From assembly GCF_023155855.1 (NCBI RefSeq), contig NZ_JAKNUT010000002.1, positions 62,001-126,000 of the forward strand: 64,000 nucleotides of DNA, read 5' to 3'. This DNA is from Microbacterium aoyamense (GTDB taxonomy: Bacteria > Actinomycetota > Actinomycetes > Actinomycetales > Microbacteriaceae). A program made the translations under genes and the position numbers. The number at the start of each line of letters is the position of its first letter. The first letter of the stretch is position 1. The notes below the pieces were generated by a model, which was not told the DNA's origin, made no database searches, and saw nothing but the letters and a program-made list of their open reading frames with translations. Shown here piece after piece: positions 6,827 through 14,763 of this stretch.

Positions 6827-8743
6827 CTACTCGCCCGTGGGCCAGGGCAGCGGGGCGAGGGCGTGGGTCACGAGGCGCTCGAGCGTGGTCATGCCGTCGC
6901 GCGACAGGATCGACTCCAGGTGCCCCTGCACCGAAGCGAAGCCGGGCCCGCGCAGCGCGTAGACGTCGCCGGAGGCGTCGGCGGCGACATCCGCCACTCC
7001 GACCTGCGTCGTGCCGGCCGGCACGCGCGCCGTGAAGGTGTTGTAGAAGCCGATGGATGCCGGCTGCCCGAAGACGTCGACCGTCTTCTGCAGCCCCTGG
7101 TGGGGCGCGGCGAGCGGTGCGAGGTCGATGCCGAGCGAGTCAGCGAGGATCTGGTGGCTGAGGCACACGGCCAGAAGCGGGCGACCCGACGCGCGGCGTC
7201 GCGCGACGACATCGCGCATGCGCCGCATGCGCGGGCTGTCGGGATCCCGGGGATCTCCGGGACCGGGGCCCGACACGACGAGCTCGGCCGCGTCCACCTG
7301 GTCGTCGGTCACGTCACTCCACGGCACGATCTCGACCTCGAGTCCGAGGTGGCGCAACTGGTGCGCGAGCATCGTCGTGAAGCGGTCCTCGGCATCGACG
7401 ACGAGCGCCGATCGCCCCGCGAACGGACCGGCTCCGGCTGCCTGCGGATTGAGCCAGAACGCCGCGAGCCGCGCATTGCGCGATTCGAGCAGCGCCGCGA
7501 TCTCGGGGTCTGCTCCCAACGGCCGTCGCTCGGTTGTGGGCTCGTCTTCGTCGATGGATGCCTCGGCCACGGTGTCGCGAGGGATCGCGCCGATCGCCCC
7601 GAGCACCCCGGCGGCCTTGCCGTGCGTCTCGCTCACTTCGCCGTAGGGGTCGGAGTGGCGAACGAGCGTCGCGCCGACCGGTACGCGCAGCCGCCCGTCC
7701 TGCAGGTACGCCGTGCGGATGAGGATCGGCGCATCCAGGTCGTGCGACGGTTCGCCGGGCTCGACGCGCGTGCGCGGCGTGAACAGCGCGGCGACGCCCG
7801 AGTAGTAGCCGCGCGGGGTCTTCTCGTGCCGTGTGATGACGGTGCAGGCGTTCTGCATGGGCGAGCCGGTGACGGTCGGGGCGAACATCGTCTCGCGCAG
7901 GATGTCGCGGGGGTCGAGCTTGCTGCGTCCGCGCAGGACGTACTCGGTGTGCGTGAGGCGCGACATCTCCTTGAGGTGCGGTCCCGTGATGCGGCCGCCG
8001 TCGGAGCACACGGCGCTCATCATCTTGAGCTCTTCGTCGACGACCATGAAGAGCTCCTCGGTCTCCTTCGTCGAGCGCAGGAACTCCGTGAGGCTCTCAG
8101 GTGTCGCTCCGCCCGCGGGGTGGCGGAACGTGCCCGAGATCGGGTTCATCGTCACGACGCCGTCCTGCGCGCTGACGTGCGCTTCGGGGCTCGCTCCGAC
8201 GGCGATGTGACCGGGGGTCACGACGGCGAAGGTCCAGTACGCGCCGCGCTCGTGCTCGAGGAGTGCGCGGAACCACGTGAGCGCGGCGGTCGCGGCATCC
8301 ATCGACACATCCGCCGTGAAGTCCCGTCGGATGACGAAGTTCGCACCCTCGCCGCGGCCGATCTCGTCGGCGATGACGCGGCGCACGATGTCGGCGTAGA
8401 CCTCGTCGGCGATGTCGAAGCCCGCGTTCTCGAGCGGCACGGCGTCTGCGGGCAGCTGTGCGATCGCCTCGGCGCGGGGGAGCGCGGTGTGCTCGTCGAC
8501 GACGAGGCAGCGCAGCGGCGCACCATCGTCGTGCGAAGCGAAGCCACGCTCGCGCACCTGTCGGAACGGCACGAGCGCGAGGACTTCGCGCGGCGCGCCG
8601 TCCGCGGCGAGCAGCGGGACGTCGGCGAGCAGGTCGACATCGACGACGTCGCCCGTGAGCACTTCGACGGTCTCGCCGTCGCGTGCGATGAGGGCGAACG
8701 GGATGCCGAGCTGCGCGAGTTCGGTGATCCGGCCGTGATTCAT
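6827..8743 (-). CDS. PhzE-like aminodeoxyisochorismate/anthranilate synthase fusion (chorismate-binding + glutaminase)
   Basis: 638 residues from ATG 8743, with GAAGGA 6 nt upstream. Residues ~1-430 form a chorismate-binding TrpE-type domain (GEGANFVIRRD, MNPISGTFRHPAG, VVDEELKMM, GATLVRHSDP). Residues ~450-630 form a class I glutamine amidotransferase domain with nucleophile Cys in VCLSHQ and the His/Glu pair in VQGHLES. The sequence motifs resemble PhzE, which makes 2-amino-2-deoxyisochorismate for phenazines, more than ordinary TrpE, and the fusion order matches. No other phenazine gene is within 55 kb. The transcript leader at 8744-8863 is a tryptophan attenuator, so the enzyme is likely tied to tryptophan supply: it may serve as the cell's anthranilate synthase or feed an unlinked pathway. 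Confidence 0.85.
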   Translation of the reverse strand: MNHGRITELAQLGIPFALIARDGETVEVLTGDVVDVDLLADVPLLAADGAPREVLALVPFRQVRERGFASHDDGAPLRCLVVDEHTALPRAEAIAQLPADAVPLENAGFDIADEVYADIVRRVIADEIGRGEGANFVIRRDFTADVSMDAATAALTWFRALLEHERGAYWTFAVVTPGHIAVGASPEAHVSAQDGVVTMNPISGTFRHPAGGATPESLTEFLRSTKETEELFMVVDEELKMMSAVCSDGGRITGPHLKEMSRLTHTEYVLRGRSKLDPRDILRETMFAPTVTGSPMQNACTVITRHEKTPRGYYSGVAALFTPRTRVEPGEPSHDLDAPILIRTAYLQDGRLRVPVGATLVRHSDPYGEVSETHGKAAGVLGAIGAIPRDTVAEASIDEDEPTTERRPLGADPEIAALLESRNARLAAFWLNPQAAGAGPFAGRSALVVDAEDRFTTMLAHQLRHLGLEVEIVPWSDVTDDQVDAAELVVSGPGPGDPRDPDSPRMRRMRDVVARRRASGRPLLAVCLSHQILADSLGIDLAPLAAPHQGLQKTVDVFGQPASIGFYNTFTARVPAGTTQVGVADVAADASGDVYALRGPGFASVQGHLESILSRDGMTTLERLVTHALAPLPWPTGE

Positions 8744-8774
8744 CGTGCATCCTTCGTCATGGCGGGTGGCCGCC

Positions 8775-8841
8775 TCACGAAAAGAAAGACCGCCCGGGGG
8801 CGGTCTGTCGTCGCTCGAACGCACCGCCTAGGAGGCGGGCC
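8775..8841 (-). promoter_or_regulatory. tryptophan transcription attenuator (mutually exclusive hairpins)
   Basis: On the minus strand, segment 1 (CCCGCC, 8834-8839) directly follows the Trp-Trp codons and can pair with segment 2 (GGCGG, within 8823-8828). Segment 2 (GGCGGT) can instead pair perfectly with segment 3 (ACCGCC, 8799-8804). Segment 3 is also the left arm of the terminator. A ribosome stalled on the Trp codons would cover segment 1, free segment 2 to form 2:3, and prevent termination. Confidence 0.8.
8787..8806 (-). terminator. intrinsic terminator of the trp-type attenuator
   Basis: Perfect 8-bp stem AGACCGCC / GGCGGTCT with a 4-nt loop, followed on the minus strand by the T-rich run TTCTTTTC. 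It ends about 44 nt before the PhzE-like start codon and is the only hairpin in the window with a clear T tract. Confidence 0.85.
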
Positions 8842-8863
8842 ACCAGGAGATGTTCGAGAGCAT
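8828..8863 (-). CDS. trp leader peptide (MLSNISWWPAS)
   Basis: An 11-codon open frame, ATG 8863 to TAG 8828, encoding MLSNISWWPAS with tandem TGG codons at positions 7-8. Its own -10 box TAGTTT (8870-8875, minus strand) ends 6 nt before the ATG, so the leader mRNA probably starts at this codon and the peptide is translated leaderless. The stop codon falls at the edge of segment 2 of the attenuator. Leader peptides with tandem Trp codons control trp operons in other bacteria, including actinobacteria, by coupling ribosome stalling to terminator formation. The gene was identified from the sequence alone and is too short for ordinary gene finders. Confidence 0.8.
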   Translation of the reverse strand: MLSNISWWPAS

Positions 8864-8946
8864 GGGCCGAAACTACCACAGCGTCCGGCCCCTGCCCCGC
8901 GCGGACGACGCTACGGTGAGACGCACGACAACCCCCGAGGATGCAG

Positions 8947-10824
8947 ATGACGCAGTTACCCATCGTCGCGAGCTCCACCCCATCAGAGCCGGAGCGCCGG
9001 CATCCGTCCATCGCCGACAAGGTCCGCGCGCTCGGCGAAGCCCGCATCGGCGCGCTCCTGCTCGTGATCGCGACGCTCGTCGCGATCATCTGGGCGAACG
9101 TCTCGTACCCGTCGTACCACGACTTCTGGGAGACCCACCTGACGATCGGCGTGGGCGACATCCAGCTCGACTTCACGCTGCACGCGATCGTCAACGACGC
9201 CCTGATGGCGATCTTCTTCTTCACCGTCGGGCTCGAAGTGCGCCGCGAGTTCGCGATCGGCGAGCTCACGAGCTGGTCCCGCGCCGCCGTGCCGGTGTTC
9301 GCCGCGATCGCGGGACTCGTCGTGCCCGCCGCGCTCTTCCTGCTGATCGCGAACGGCACCGGCCACGAGCACGCGTGGGGAGTCGTCATCTCGACCGACA
9401 CCGCGTTCCTCGTCGGGGCGCTCGCCCTCGTCGGGCCGCGGGTCTCGGGGCGCCTGCGCGTGTTCCTGCTCGCGCTCGCCGTCGTCGACGACATCGGCGC
9501 GCTCAGCATCATCGCGCTGTTCTATACGGCGAACTTCGATCCGATGCCGCTCATCGTCGCGGCGATCGGCCTCGCGGGCATCTACTTCACGCGGTACATG
9601 CGCAAGGGCCGCGGGCTCATGTACGCGACCCTCGCGATCATCGTGTGGCTCGCCTTCCTCGCCTCGGGTGTGCACCCGACGCTCGCGGGCGTCGCGATCG
9701 CGCTGCTCGTGCCCGTCTATCGCCCCAACCGCCGTGACGTCGAGCAGGCGCTCGAGCTCGCCCGCACGTTCCGCCAGTCGCCCAACAGCGAGTACGCGCG
9801 GCTCGCGGCGAACAGCCTGCGCGAGTCGATCTCGATCAACGAGCGCCTGACGTCGGCGTACGCGCCCTACGTCGCGTACGTCATCCTGCCCTTGTTCGCA
9901 CTCGCCAACGCCGGCGTGCAGCTCTCGCCCGAGATCCTCGCGGGGGCGGTGACCTCACCGCTCACGTGGGCGATCGTCGTCGGCCTCGTCGTGGGCAAGT
10001 TCGTCGGCGTGTTCGGCTCGGCGTTCATCATGAAGGTCTTCAAACTCGGCGAGTTCGGCACGGGCCTCACGCTCGACCGCATCGCCGGGGGTGCGGCGCT
10101 GTGCGGCATCGGCTTCACGATCTCGCTCTTCATCATCGATCTCGCGATCGACGACGATACGGCCGCGAACGAGGCGCGCGTCGGCGTGCTCGCGGCATCC
10201 GTCATCGCCTTCGCACTCGGTGCCATCCTCTTCCGCGTGTCGGACGCCCGACGCCCCGACGACGACGGCGGGCGCACGCTCGCGCGACCCGTCGACCCGA
10301 CGCGCGACCACTACTACGGCGACATCGACGCGCCCCTGCAGATCGTCGAGTACGGCGACTACCAGTGCCCGTTCTGCCTCAAGGCGTCGGGGTCGATCGA
10401 AGAGGTGCGAAGAGAACTCGGTGACCGCCTGCTGTACGTGTGGCGCCACGCCCCCCTCGAGCGCGTGCACCCGAACGCGCTCGCGGGCGCCGAGGCGGCC
10501 GAAGCGGCGGGTCTGCAGGGCAAGTTCTCGGAGTACGCCAAGAGCCTGTTCGCCGACCAGGATCACCAGCTGCCATCCGACATCATCCGCCGCGCGCGCG
10601 ACCTCGGGCTCGACGTCGACAAGTTCGAGCGGGATCTCAGCAACCCTGCCGTGACGAATCGCGTGCGCGACGATGTGCTGGATGCCGAGGCCATGGACAT
10701 CACGGGAGTGCCGACGTTCTTCATCAACGGCGTGCGGCACACGGGGCCGTTCGACGCGCAGACCCTCATCCGCGCGCTGGAGGAGACCGCTGCATCGAGC
10801 CCCCGTCCAGGCCCCGCGGCGTAG
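8947..10824 (+). CDS. nhaA: Na+/H+ antiporter NhaA fused to a DsbA-like thioredoxin domain
   Basis: 625 residues from ATG 8947, where GAGG is 6 nt upstream; ATG 8941 has no usable spacing. Residues ~25-420 form an NhaA antiporter with the paired ion-binding aspartates in AVVDDIGAL, the ISTDTAF segment and about eleven membrane helices. After a charged linker, residues ~440-620 form a DsbA-type thioredoxin domain with active site CPFC near residue 474 and the cis-proline loop GVPTFFING. Such NhaA-DsbA fusions occur in actinobacteria. The thiol domain should lie at one membrane face and could redox-control the transporter or act separately. The TAG stop also forms the first half of the ispG -10 box. 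Confidence 0.9.
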   Translation: MTQLPIVASSTPSEPERRHPSIADKVRALGEARIGALLLVIATLVAIIWANVSYPSYHDFWETHLTIGVGDIQLDFTLHAIVNDALMAIFFFTVGLEVRREFAIGELTSWSRAAVPVFAAIAGLVVPAALFLLIANGTGHEHAWGVVISTDTAFLVGALALVGPRVSGRLRVFLLALAVVDDIGALSIIALFYTANFDPMPLIVAAIGLAGIYFTRYMRKGRGLMYATLAIIVWLAFLASGVHPTLAGVAIALLVPVYRPNRRDVEQALELARTFRQSPNSEYARLAANSLRESISINERLTSAYAPYVAYVILPLFALANAGVQLSPEILAGAVTSPLTWAIVVGLVVGKFVGVFGSAFIMKVFKLGEFGTGLTLDRIAGGAALCGIGFTISLFIIDLAIDDDTAANEARVGVLAASVIAFALGAILFRVSDARRPDDDGGRTLARPVDPTRDHYYGDIDAPLQIVEYGDYQCPFCLKASGSIEEVRRELGDRLLYVWRHAPLERVHPNALAGAEAAEAAGLQGKFSEYAKSLFADQDHQLPSDIIRRARDLGLDVDKFERDLSNPAVTNRVRDDVLDAEAMDITGVPTFFINGVRHTGPFDAQTLIRALEETAASSPRPGPAA

Positions 10825-10827
10825 GCT
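10822..10827 (+). promoter_or_regulatory. -10 box of leaderless ispG
   Basis: TAGGCT, 6 nt before GTG 10834. Its first three bases are the TAG stop codon of the nhaA fusion gene. Confidence 0.65.
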
Positions 10828-10833
10828 GGGAGC

Positions 10834-11985
10834 GTGCCAGCTGTGAATCTCGGGATGCCCAAGGTCCCCGACGTCCTCGCTCCCCGCCGCAAGTCCCGCC
10901 AGATCAAGGTCGGCAAGGTGCTCGTGGGCGGGAACGCGCCGATCAGCGTCCAGTCGATGTGCACGACCCCGACGACGAACATCAACGCGACGCTCCAGCA
11001 GATCGCCGAGCTGACGGCATCCGGCTGCGAGATCGTCCGCGTCGCCGTCCCCTCGCAGGACGATGCCGACGTGCTGCACATCATCGCCAAGAAGTCGCAG
11101 ATCCCCGTGATCGCCGACATCCACTTCCAGCCGAAGTACGTCTTCCAGGCGATCGACGCCGGCTGCGCCGCTGTGCGCGTCAACCCCGGCAACATCCGCA
11201 AGTTCGACGACCAGGTCGGTGCGATCGCCGCAGCCGCGAAGGCTGCCGGCGTGTCGCTGCGCATCGGCGTCAACGCGGGCTCGCTCGACCCGCGCCTGTT
11301 GCAGAAATACGGGAAGGCGACCCCCGAGGCGCTCGCCGAGAGCGCGCGGTGGGAGGCATCCCTCTTCGAAGAGCACGACTTCCACGACTTCAAGATCTCG
11401 GTCAAGCACAACGACCCGATCGTCATGGTCAAGGCCTACCGCCTGCTCGCCGAGATGGGCGACTGGCCCCTGCACCTCGGCGTGACCGAAGCGGGCCCCG
11501 CGTTCCAGGGCACGATCAAGTCGGCGACGGCGTTCGGCATCCTGCTTGCGGAGGGCATCGGCGACACGATCCGCGTCTCGCTCTCGGCGCCGCCGGCCGA
11601 AGAGGTCAAGGTCGGCCACCAGATCCTGCAGTCGCTCAATCTGCGCGAGCGCAAGCTCGAGATCGTGTCGTGCCCCTCGTGCGGCCGCGCGCAGGTCGAC
11701 GTCTACACGCTCGCCGACAGCGTCACCGAGGGCCTGAAAGACGTCACGGTCCCGCTGCGCGTGGCCGTCATGGGGTGTGTCGTGAACGGACCGGGAGAAG
11801 CCCGCGAGGCCGACCTCGGCGTCGCGTCGGGCAACGGCAAGGGGCAGATCTTCGTCAAGGGTCAGGTCATCAAGACCGTCCCCGAGGCCGACATCGTGCA
11901 GACCCTGATCGAAGAGGCACGGCGCATCGCCGACGAGATGGGTCCGGATGCCCAGATCGGCACCGCCCAGGTCGTCACGAGCTGA
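10834..11985 (+). CDS. ispG: 4-hydroxy-3-methylbut-2-enyl diphosphate synthase (IspG/GcpE)
   Basis: 383 residues from GTG 10834. This iron-sulfur enzyme converts ME-cPP to HMBPP in the MEP pathway. The N-terminal TIM barrel begins with the [18 protein letters not shown] segment ([12 protein letters not shown]). The [4Fe-4S] ligands are visible as C280 and C283 (SCPSCGR) and C315 ([10 protein letters not shown]), followed by the conserved Glu. The length is typical of the bacterial short form. It appears leaderless, with TAGGCT immediately upstream. It completes the dxr/protease/ispG neighbourhood, here stretched to about 11 kb. Confidence 0.96.
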   Translation: MPAVNLGMPKVPDVLAPRRKSRQIKVGKVLVGGNAPISVQSMCTTPTTNINATLQQIAELTASGCEIVRVAVPSQDDADVLHIIAKKSQIPVIADIHFQPKYVFQAIDAGCAAVRVNPGNIRKFDDQVGAIAAAAKAAGVSLRIGVNAGSLDPRLLQKYGKATPEALAESARWEASLFEEHDFHDFKISVKHNDPIVMVKAYRLLAEMGDWPLHLGVTEAGPAFQGTIKSATAFGILLAEGIGDTIRVSLSAPPAEEVKVGHQILQSLNLRERKLEIVSCPSCGRAQVDVYTLADSVTEGLKDVTVPLRVAVMGCVVNGPGEAREADLGVASGNGKGQIFVKGQVIKTVPEADIVQTLIEEARRIADEMGPDAQIGTAQVVTS

Positions 11986-12110
11986 TCGTCACGACGGCCG
12001 CATCGCATCGCGCCCCGCGTTGCGCATGCGCGCCTGATTCCTGTTCGCGCGCCACAGATCTGACGAGCGCGAGCAGGGAAGGGGCACGCGGCACTCGCGC
12101 CCCGGTCCTT

Positions 12111-12181
12111 CGGTCGGAGAATTGCGCCGGAGTCGGATGATTCGGCCAGAATTCTCCGACATGGATGACATTCTCCGACCG
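12111..12181. repeat. 71-bp TCGGAGAAT palindromic element, copy A
   Basis: The 282-nt gap after ispG contains CGGTCGGAGAAT (12111-12122) and the inverted ATTCTCCGACCG at the other end (12170-12181), with a third inverted copy AATTCTCCGAC inside. Two further copies of the whole element lie at 42707-42778 and 42837-42908. The rest of the gap (11986-12110) shows nothing I recognise apart from short G/C-rich palindromic words. Confidence 0.75.
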
Positions 12182-12254
12182 GGCGCGGGAGGTGGTGCGG
12201 CACATCACTGGTGCCCGCGCGGACGGGCGACCGCGAGAGGCGCGTTCGCCGCTC

Positions 12255-12260
12255 TAGACT
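12255..12260 (+). promoter_or_regulatory. -10 box of leaderless BenE-type gene
   Basis: TAGACT, 7 nt before GTG 12268; it decides this start over the earlier in-frame ATG at 12211. Confidence 0.6.
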
Positions 12261-12267
12261 CGGCCGG

Positions 12268-13449
12268 GTGACCAGCCCGACCTCGATCTCGCGCCCCGTC
12301 GTCGCGGGCATCGTGACCGCCCTCGTCGGTGTGACGAGCTCGTTCGCCGTCGTGCTGACGGGACTGCGCGCCGTCGGCGCCACCCCCGCGCAGGCGGCGA
12401 GCGGGCTGCTCGCGCTGTGCGTGCTGATGGGCGTCGCGGCGATCGTGCTGGCGGTGAGGTACCGGATGCCGATCACGGTCGCCTGGTCGACGCCGGGCGC
12501 CGCACTCCTGGCCGCGACCGGAACGATCGAGGGCGGATGGCCCGCTGCGGTCGGAGCCTTCCTCGTCGTCGCAGCCCTCATCCTGCTGACCGCGGTCTGG
12601 CCGCAGCTCGGGCGCCTGATCGCCCGCATCCCTCCGTCGATCGCACAGGCCATGCTCGCCGGCGTCCTGCTGCCGCTGTGTCTCGCGCCGATCGGCGGGC
12701 TCGTCGCGAACCCGTGGGGCGTCGCACCGGTCATCGTGACGTGGCTCGTCTTCGCCCGGTTCGCGCCGCGGTGGGCGGTGCCGCTCGCGTTCGTCGCGGC
12801 ATCCATCGTCGTCACCGTCCATCTCGTGTCGACCGGCGCCTCCGTCGACCCGGCGGTGCTCGTGCCGCGCCTGGAGTTCACCGCCCCGACCTTCACGTTC
12901 GGCGCGCTGATCGGCGTCGCGCTGCCGCTGTTCCTCGTGACGATGGCGTCGCAGAACGTCCCGGGCGTCGCGATCATGCGCTCGTACGGCTACGAAGTGC
13001 CGTGGCGCCCCGCGATGCTCGTGACGGGCGTCGGCTCGGCCCTGGGAGCGACGGCGGGCGGGCACGTCATCAACCTCGCGGCGATCAGCGCGGCGCTGTC
13101 TGCGGCGCCCGAGGCCGAGCCCGATCCCGCGCGCCGGTGGATCGCCGCGGCCTCGTCGGGGGTATCGGGGATCGTGCTCGGCGGCCTGTCGGCGGTGCTC
13201 GTCGCGCTCGTCGTGCTGGCTCCCGAGGGCGTGATCCCTGCTGTCGCCGGTCTCGCTCTGCTCGCGGCTTTCGGATCGGCCGTCCAGCAGGCGATCGATG
13301 ACCCGGGGGAGCGGATGCCTGCGGTCGTCACCTTCCTCGTCGCCGCCTCGGGCGTGGCGATCCTGGGCGTGAGCGCCGCCTTCTGGGCGCTCGTCGCGGG
13401 TCTCGTGGTTCGTACGGTGCTGCACCTGGGCCGCCGGCCGCGCTCGTAG
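12268..13449 (+). CDS. benzoate/H+ symporter BenE family transporter
   Basis: 393 residues from GTG 12268, almost wholly hydrophobic with about eleven or twelve membrane helices. Family markers are AWSTPGAALL near residue 75 and TMASQNVPGVAIM near residue 230, which correspond to the substrate-contacting repeats of the BenE group within the nucleobase/anion transporter fold. The substrate is probably an aromatic carboxylate, but no aromatic degradation genes are nearby, so benzoate is not assured. The TAG stop (13447-13449) is also the first half of the next gene's -10 box. Confidence 0.85.
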   Translation: MTSPTSISRPVVAGIVTALVGVTSSFAVVLTGLRAVGATPAQAASGLLALCVLMGVAAIVLAVRYRMPITVAWSTPGAALLAATGTIEGGWPAAVGAFLVVAALILLTAVWPQLGRLIARIPPSIAQAMLAGVLLPLCLAPIGGLVANPWGVAPVIVTWLVFARFAPRWAVPLAFVAASIVVTVHLVSTGASVDPAVLVPRLEFTAPTFTFGALIGVALPLFLVTMASQNVPGVAIMRSYGYEVPWRPAMLVTGVGSALGATAGGHVINLAAISAALSAAPEAEPDPARRWIAAASSGVSGIVLGGLSAVLVALVVLAPEGVIPAVAGLALLAAFGSAVQQAIDDPGERMPAVVTFLVAASGVAILGVSAAFWALVAGLVVRTVLHLGRRPRS

Positions 13450-13452
13450 ACT
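13447..13452 (+). promoter_or_regulatory. -10 box overlapping the benE stop codon
   Basis: TAGACT, 6 nt before ATG 13459; the TAG is the BenE-type gene's stop codon. Confidence 0.65.
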
Positions 13453-13458
13453 CGGGCC

Positions 13459-14004
13459 ATGGGCAAGGTCTTCGAATCGATCGATGAGGGTCTCGCGGCC
13501 TGGATCGCCGAGCAGCGCATGTTCTTCGTCGCGACCGCTCCGCTGTCCGCCGACGGGCACGTCAACGTCTCGCCACGCGGCGGTGACAGTCTCAGCCTGC
13601 TCGACGACCACACCGTCGCCTGGCTCGACCTGACGGGGAGTGGTGCCGAGACGATCGCCCACCTGACCGAGAACGGTCGCATCTGCGTCATGTTCTGCTC
13701 GTTCGACGCGCGCCCGCGCATCGTGCGTCTGCACGGTCGCGGCCGCGTCGTGCTACCGGGCGACGAACTCTTCGCGCGGGTCGAGGCGGAGCATCCCGGA
13801 CACATCGGCGCACGTGCCGTGATCGTCGTCGACGTCGAGCGGATCGCGGACGCGTGCGGCTGGGGCGTGCCGGTCATGGAGTTCGTGGACGAGCGCGACA
13901 TCATGCGTCCGTGGGCCGAGAAGAAGGGCCCCGACGGCCTCGACGAGTATCGGGCGCAGAAGAACTCGCGCTCGATCGACGGGCTCCCCGCGCTCCGATC
14001 CTGA
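13459..14004 (+). CDS. pyridoxamine 5'-phosphate oxidase-fold flavin protein
   Basis: 181 residues. The N-terminal half is a split-barrel FMN-binding domain: it starts with MFFVATAPLSADGHVNVSPRGG, then VAWLDLTGSGAETIAHLTENGRI and FCSFDARPRIVRLHGRGRVV, all typical of PPOX-fold general reductases. The C-terminal part (RPWAEKKGPDGLDEYRAQKN) is a helical tail seen in this subgroup. These proteins bind FMN or F420 and reduce small molecules; the substrate here is unknown. It is leaderless by sequence and convergent with pcp, with a 2-nt gap. Confidence 0.8.
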   Translation: MGKVFESIDEGLAAWIAEQRMFFVATAPLSADGHVNVSPRGGDSLSLLDDHTVAWLDLTGSGAETIAHLTENGRICVMFCSFDARPRIVRLHGRGRVVLPGDELFARVEAEHPGHIGARAVIVVDVERIADACGWGVPVMEFVDERDIMRPWAEKKGPDGLDEYRAQKNSRSIDGLPALRS

Positions 14005-14006
14005 GC

Positions 14007-14639
14007 TCAGTCGAGCGTGCCGCCGACGGCGCGCACGTCGACCGGCGTCGCGAGGGTCGTGCGGACGGCGATTTCGAGCGCCGTGGCGATGCCGCGGAGG
14101 GGGAGGGATGCCGCGTCCGCCGGCGCATGCTCGGCGTCCCACGGCACGTGGATGAAGCCCGCTCGGACGCCCGTCGCGGCGAGTTCGAGCGCGTGGAAGA
14201 AGACGTGGTTGCACACGAATGTTCCGGCGGAGTACGAGAGCTCCGCGGGCAAACCGGCGTCCGTGATGGCCTGCACGATGGCCTTGACGGGCAGCGACGA
14301 GAATCGCGCGTCGGGCGCGCCCGCGATGCTCGGTTCGTCGATGGGCTGTGCTCCGTCGTTGTCGGGGATGCGGGCGTCGACGAGGTTCACCGCGACCCGC
14401 TCGACGCCGATTGCCGCGCGGCCGCCTGCGAGCCCGGCGGCGATTACGACGTCAGGAGCGTGCGTGTCGATCAGGGTACGCAACGTCGCTGCGGCGCCAT
14501 CGAACGTCACCGGCAGCACGGCGGTGATGAGCACCTCGGGGCCGCTCCAGCGTGACGAGACGAGGCCGACCGCTTCGCCGGAGGGATTCGACCCGTCGCC
14601 GGCGAACGCTCCGAAGCCCGTGAGCAGCACCGTCGTCAT
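14007..14639 (-). CDS. pcp: pyroglutamyl-peptidase I (C15 family)
   Basis: 210 residues. The enzyme removes N-terminal pyroglutamate from peptides in the cytoplasm. The N-terminus MTTVLLTGFGAFAGDGSNPS is the family signature. The catalytic triad is visible as Glu in GVERVAVNL, Cys in GTFVCNHVFFHAL and His in GFIHVPW. The length matches the family. It is transcribed divergently from proS and appears leaderless, with TACTGT at 14646-14651 ending 6 nt upstream of the ATG. Confidence 0.93.
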   Translation of the reverse strand: MTTVLLTGFGAFAGDGSNPSGEAVGLVSSRWSGPEVLITAVLPVTFDGAAATLRTLIDTHAPDVVIAAGLAGGRAAIGVERVAVNLVDARIPDNDGAQPIDEPSIAGAPDARFSSLPVKAIVQAITDAGLPAELSYSAGTFVCNHVFFHALELAATGVRAGFIHVPWDAEHAPADAASLPLRGIATALEIAVRTTLATPVDVRAVGGTLD

Positions 14640-14645
14640 CCATCC

Positions 14646-14651
14646 ACAGTA
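14646..14651 (-). promoter_or_regulatory. -10 box of leaderless pcp
   Basis: TACTGT on the minus strand, 6 nt before ATG 14639. Confidence 0.6.
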
Positions 14652-14749
14652 GGTGGATCGTCGTCGACGTCGGGTTCATCGAAGGGGAGTGGGAGCCGAT
14701 CGTCTCGACGGCGCTCAAGGCCGTGGCTGTCGCTGCTGAGGCGCACGGA

Positions 14750-14755
14750 TAGGCT
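14750..14755 (+). promoter_or_regulatory. -10 box of leaderless proS
   Basis: TAGGCT, 8 nt before GTG 14764, so the in-frame TTG at 14755 lies inside the promoter and is not the start. Confidence 0.6.
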
Positions 14756-14763
14756 TGACCCTC

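Noticed and set aside
14755..14763. TTG start for proS
   Set aside because: The TTG lies partly within the -10 box TAGGCT; GTG 14764 fits the leaderless pattern and the family N-terminus.
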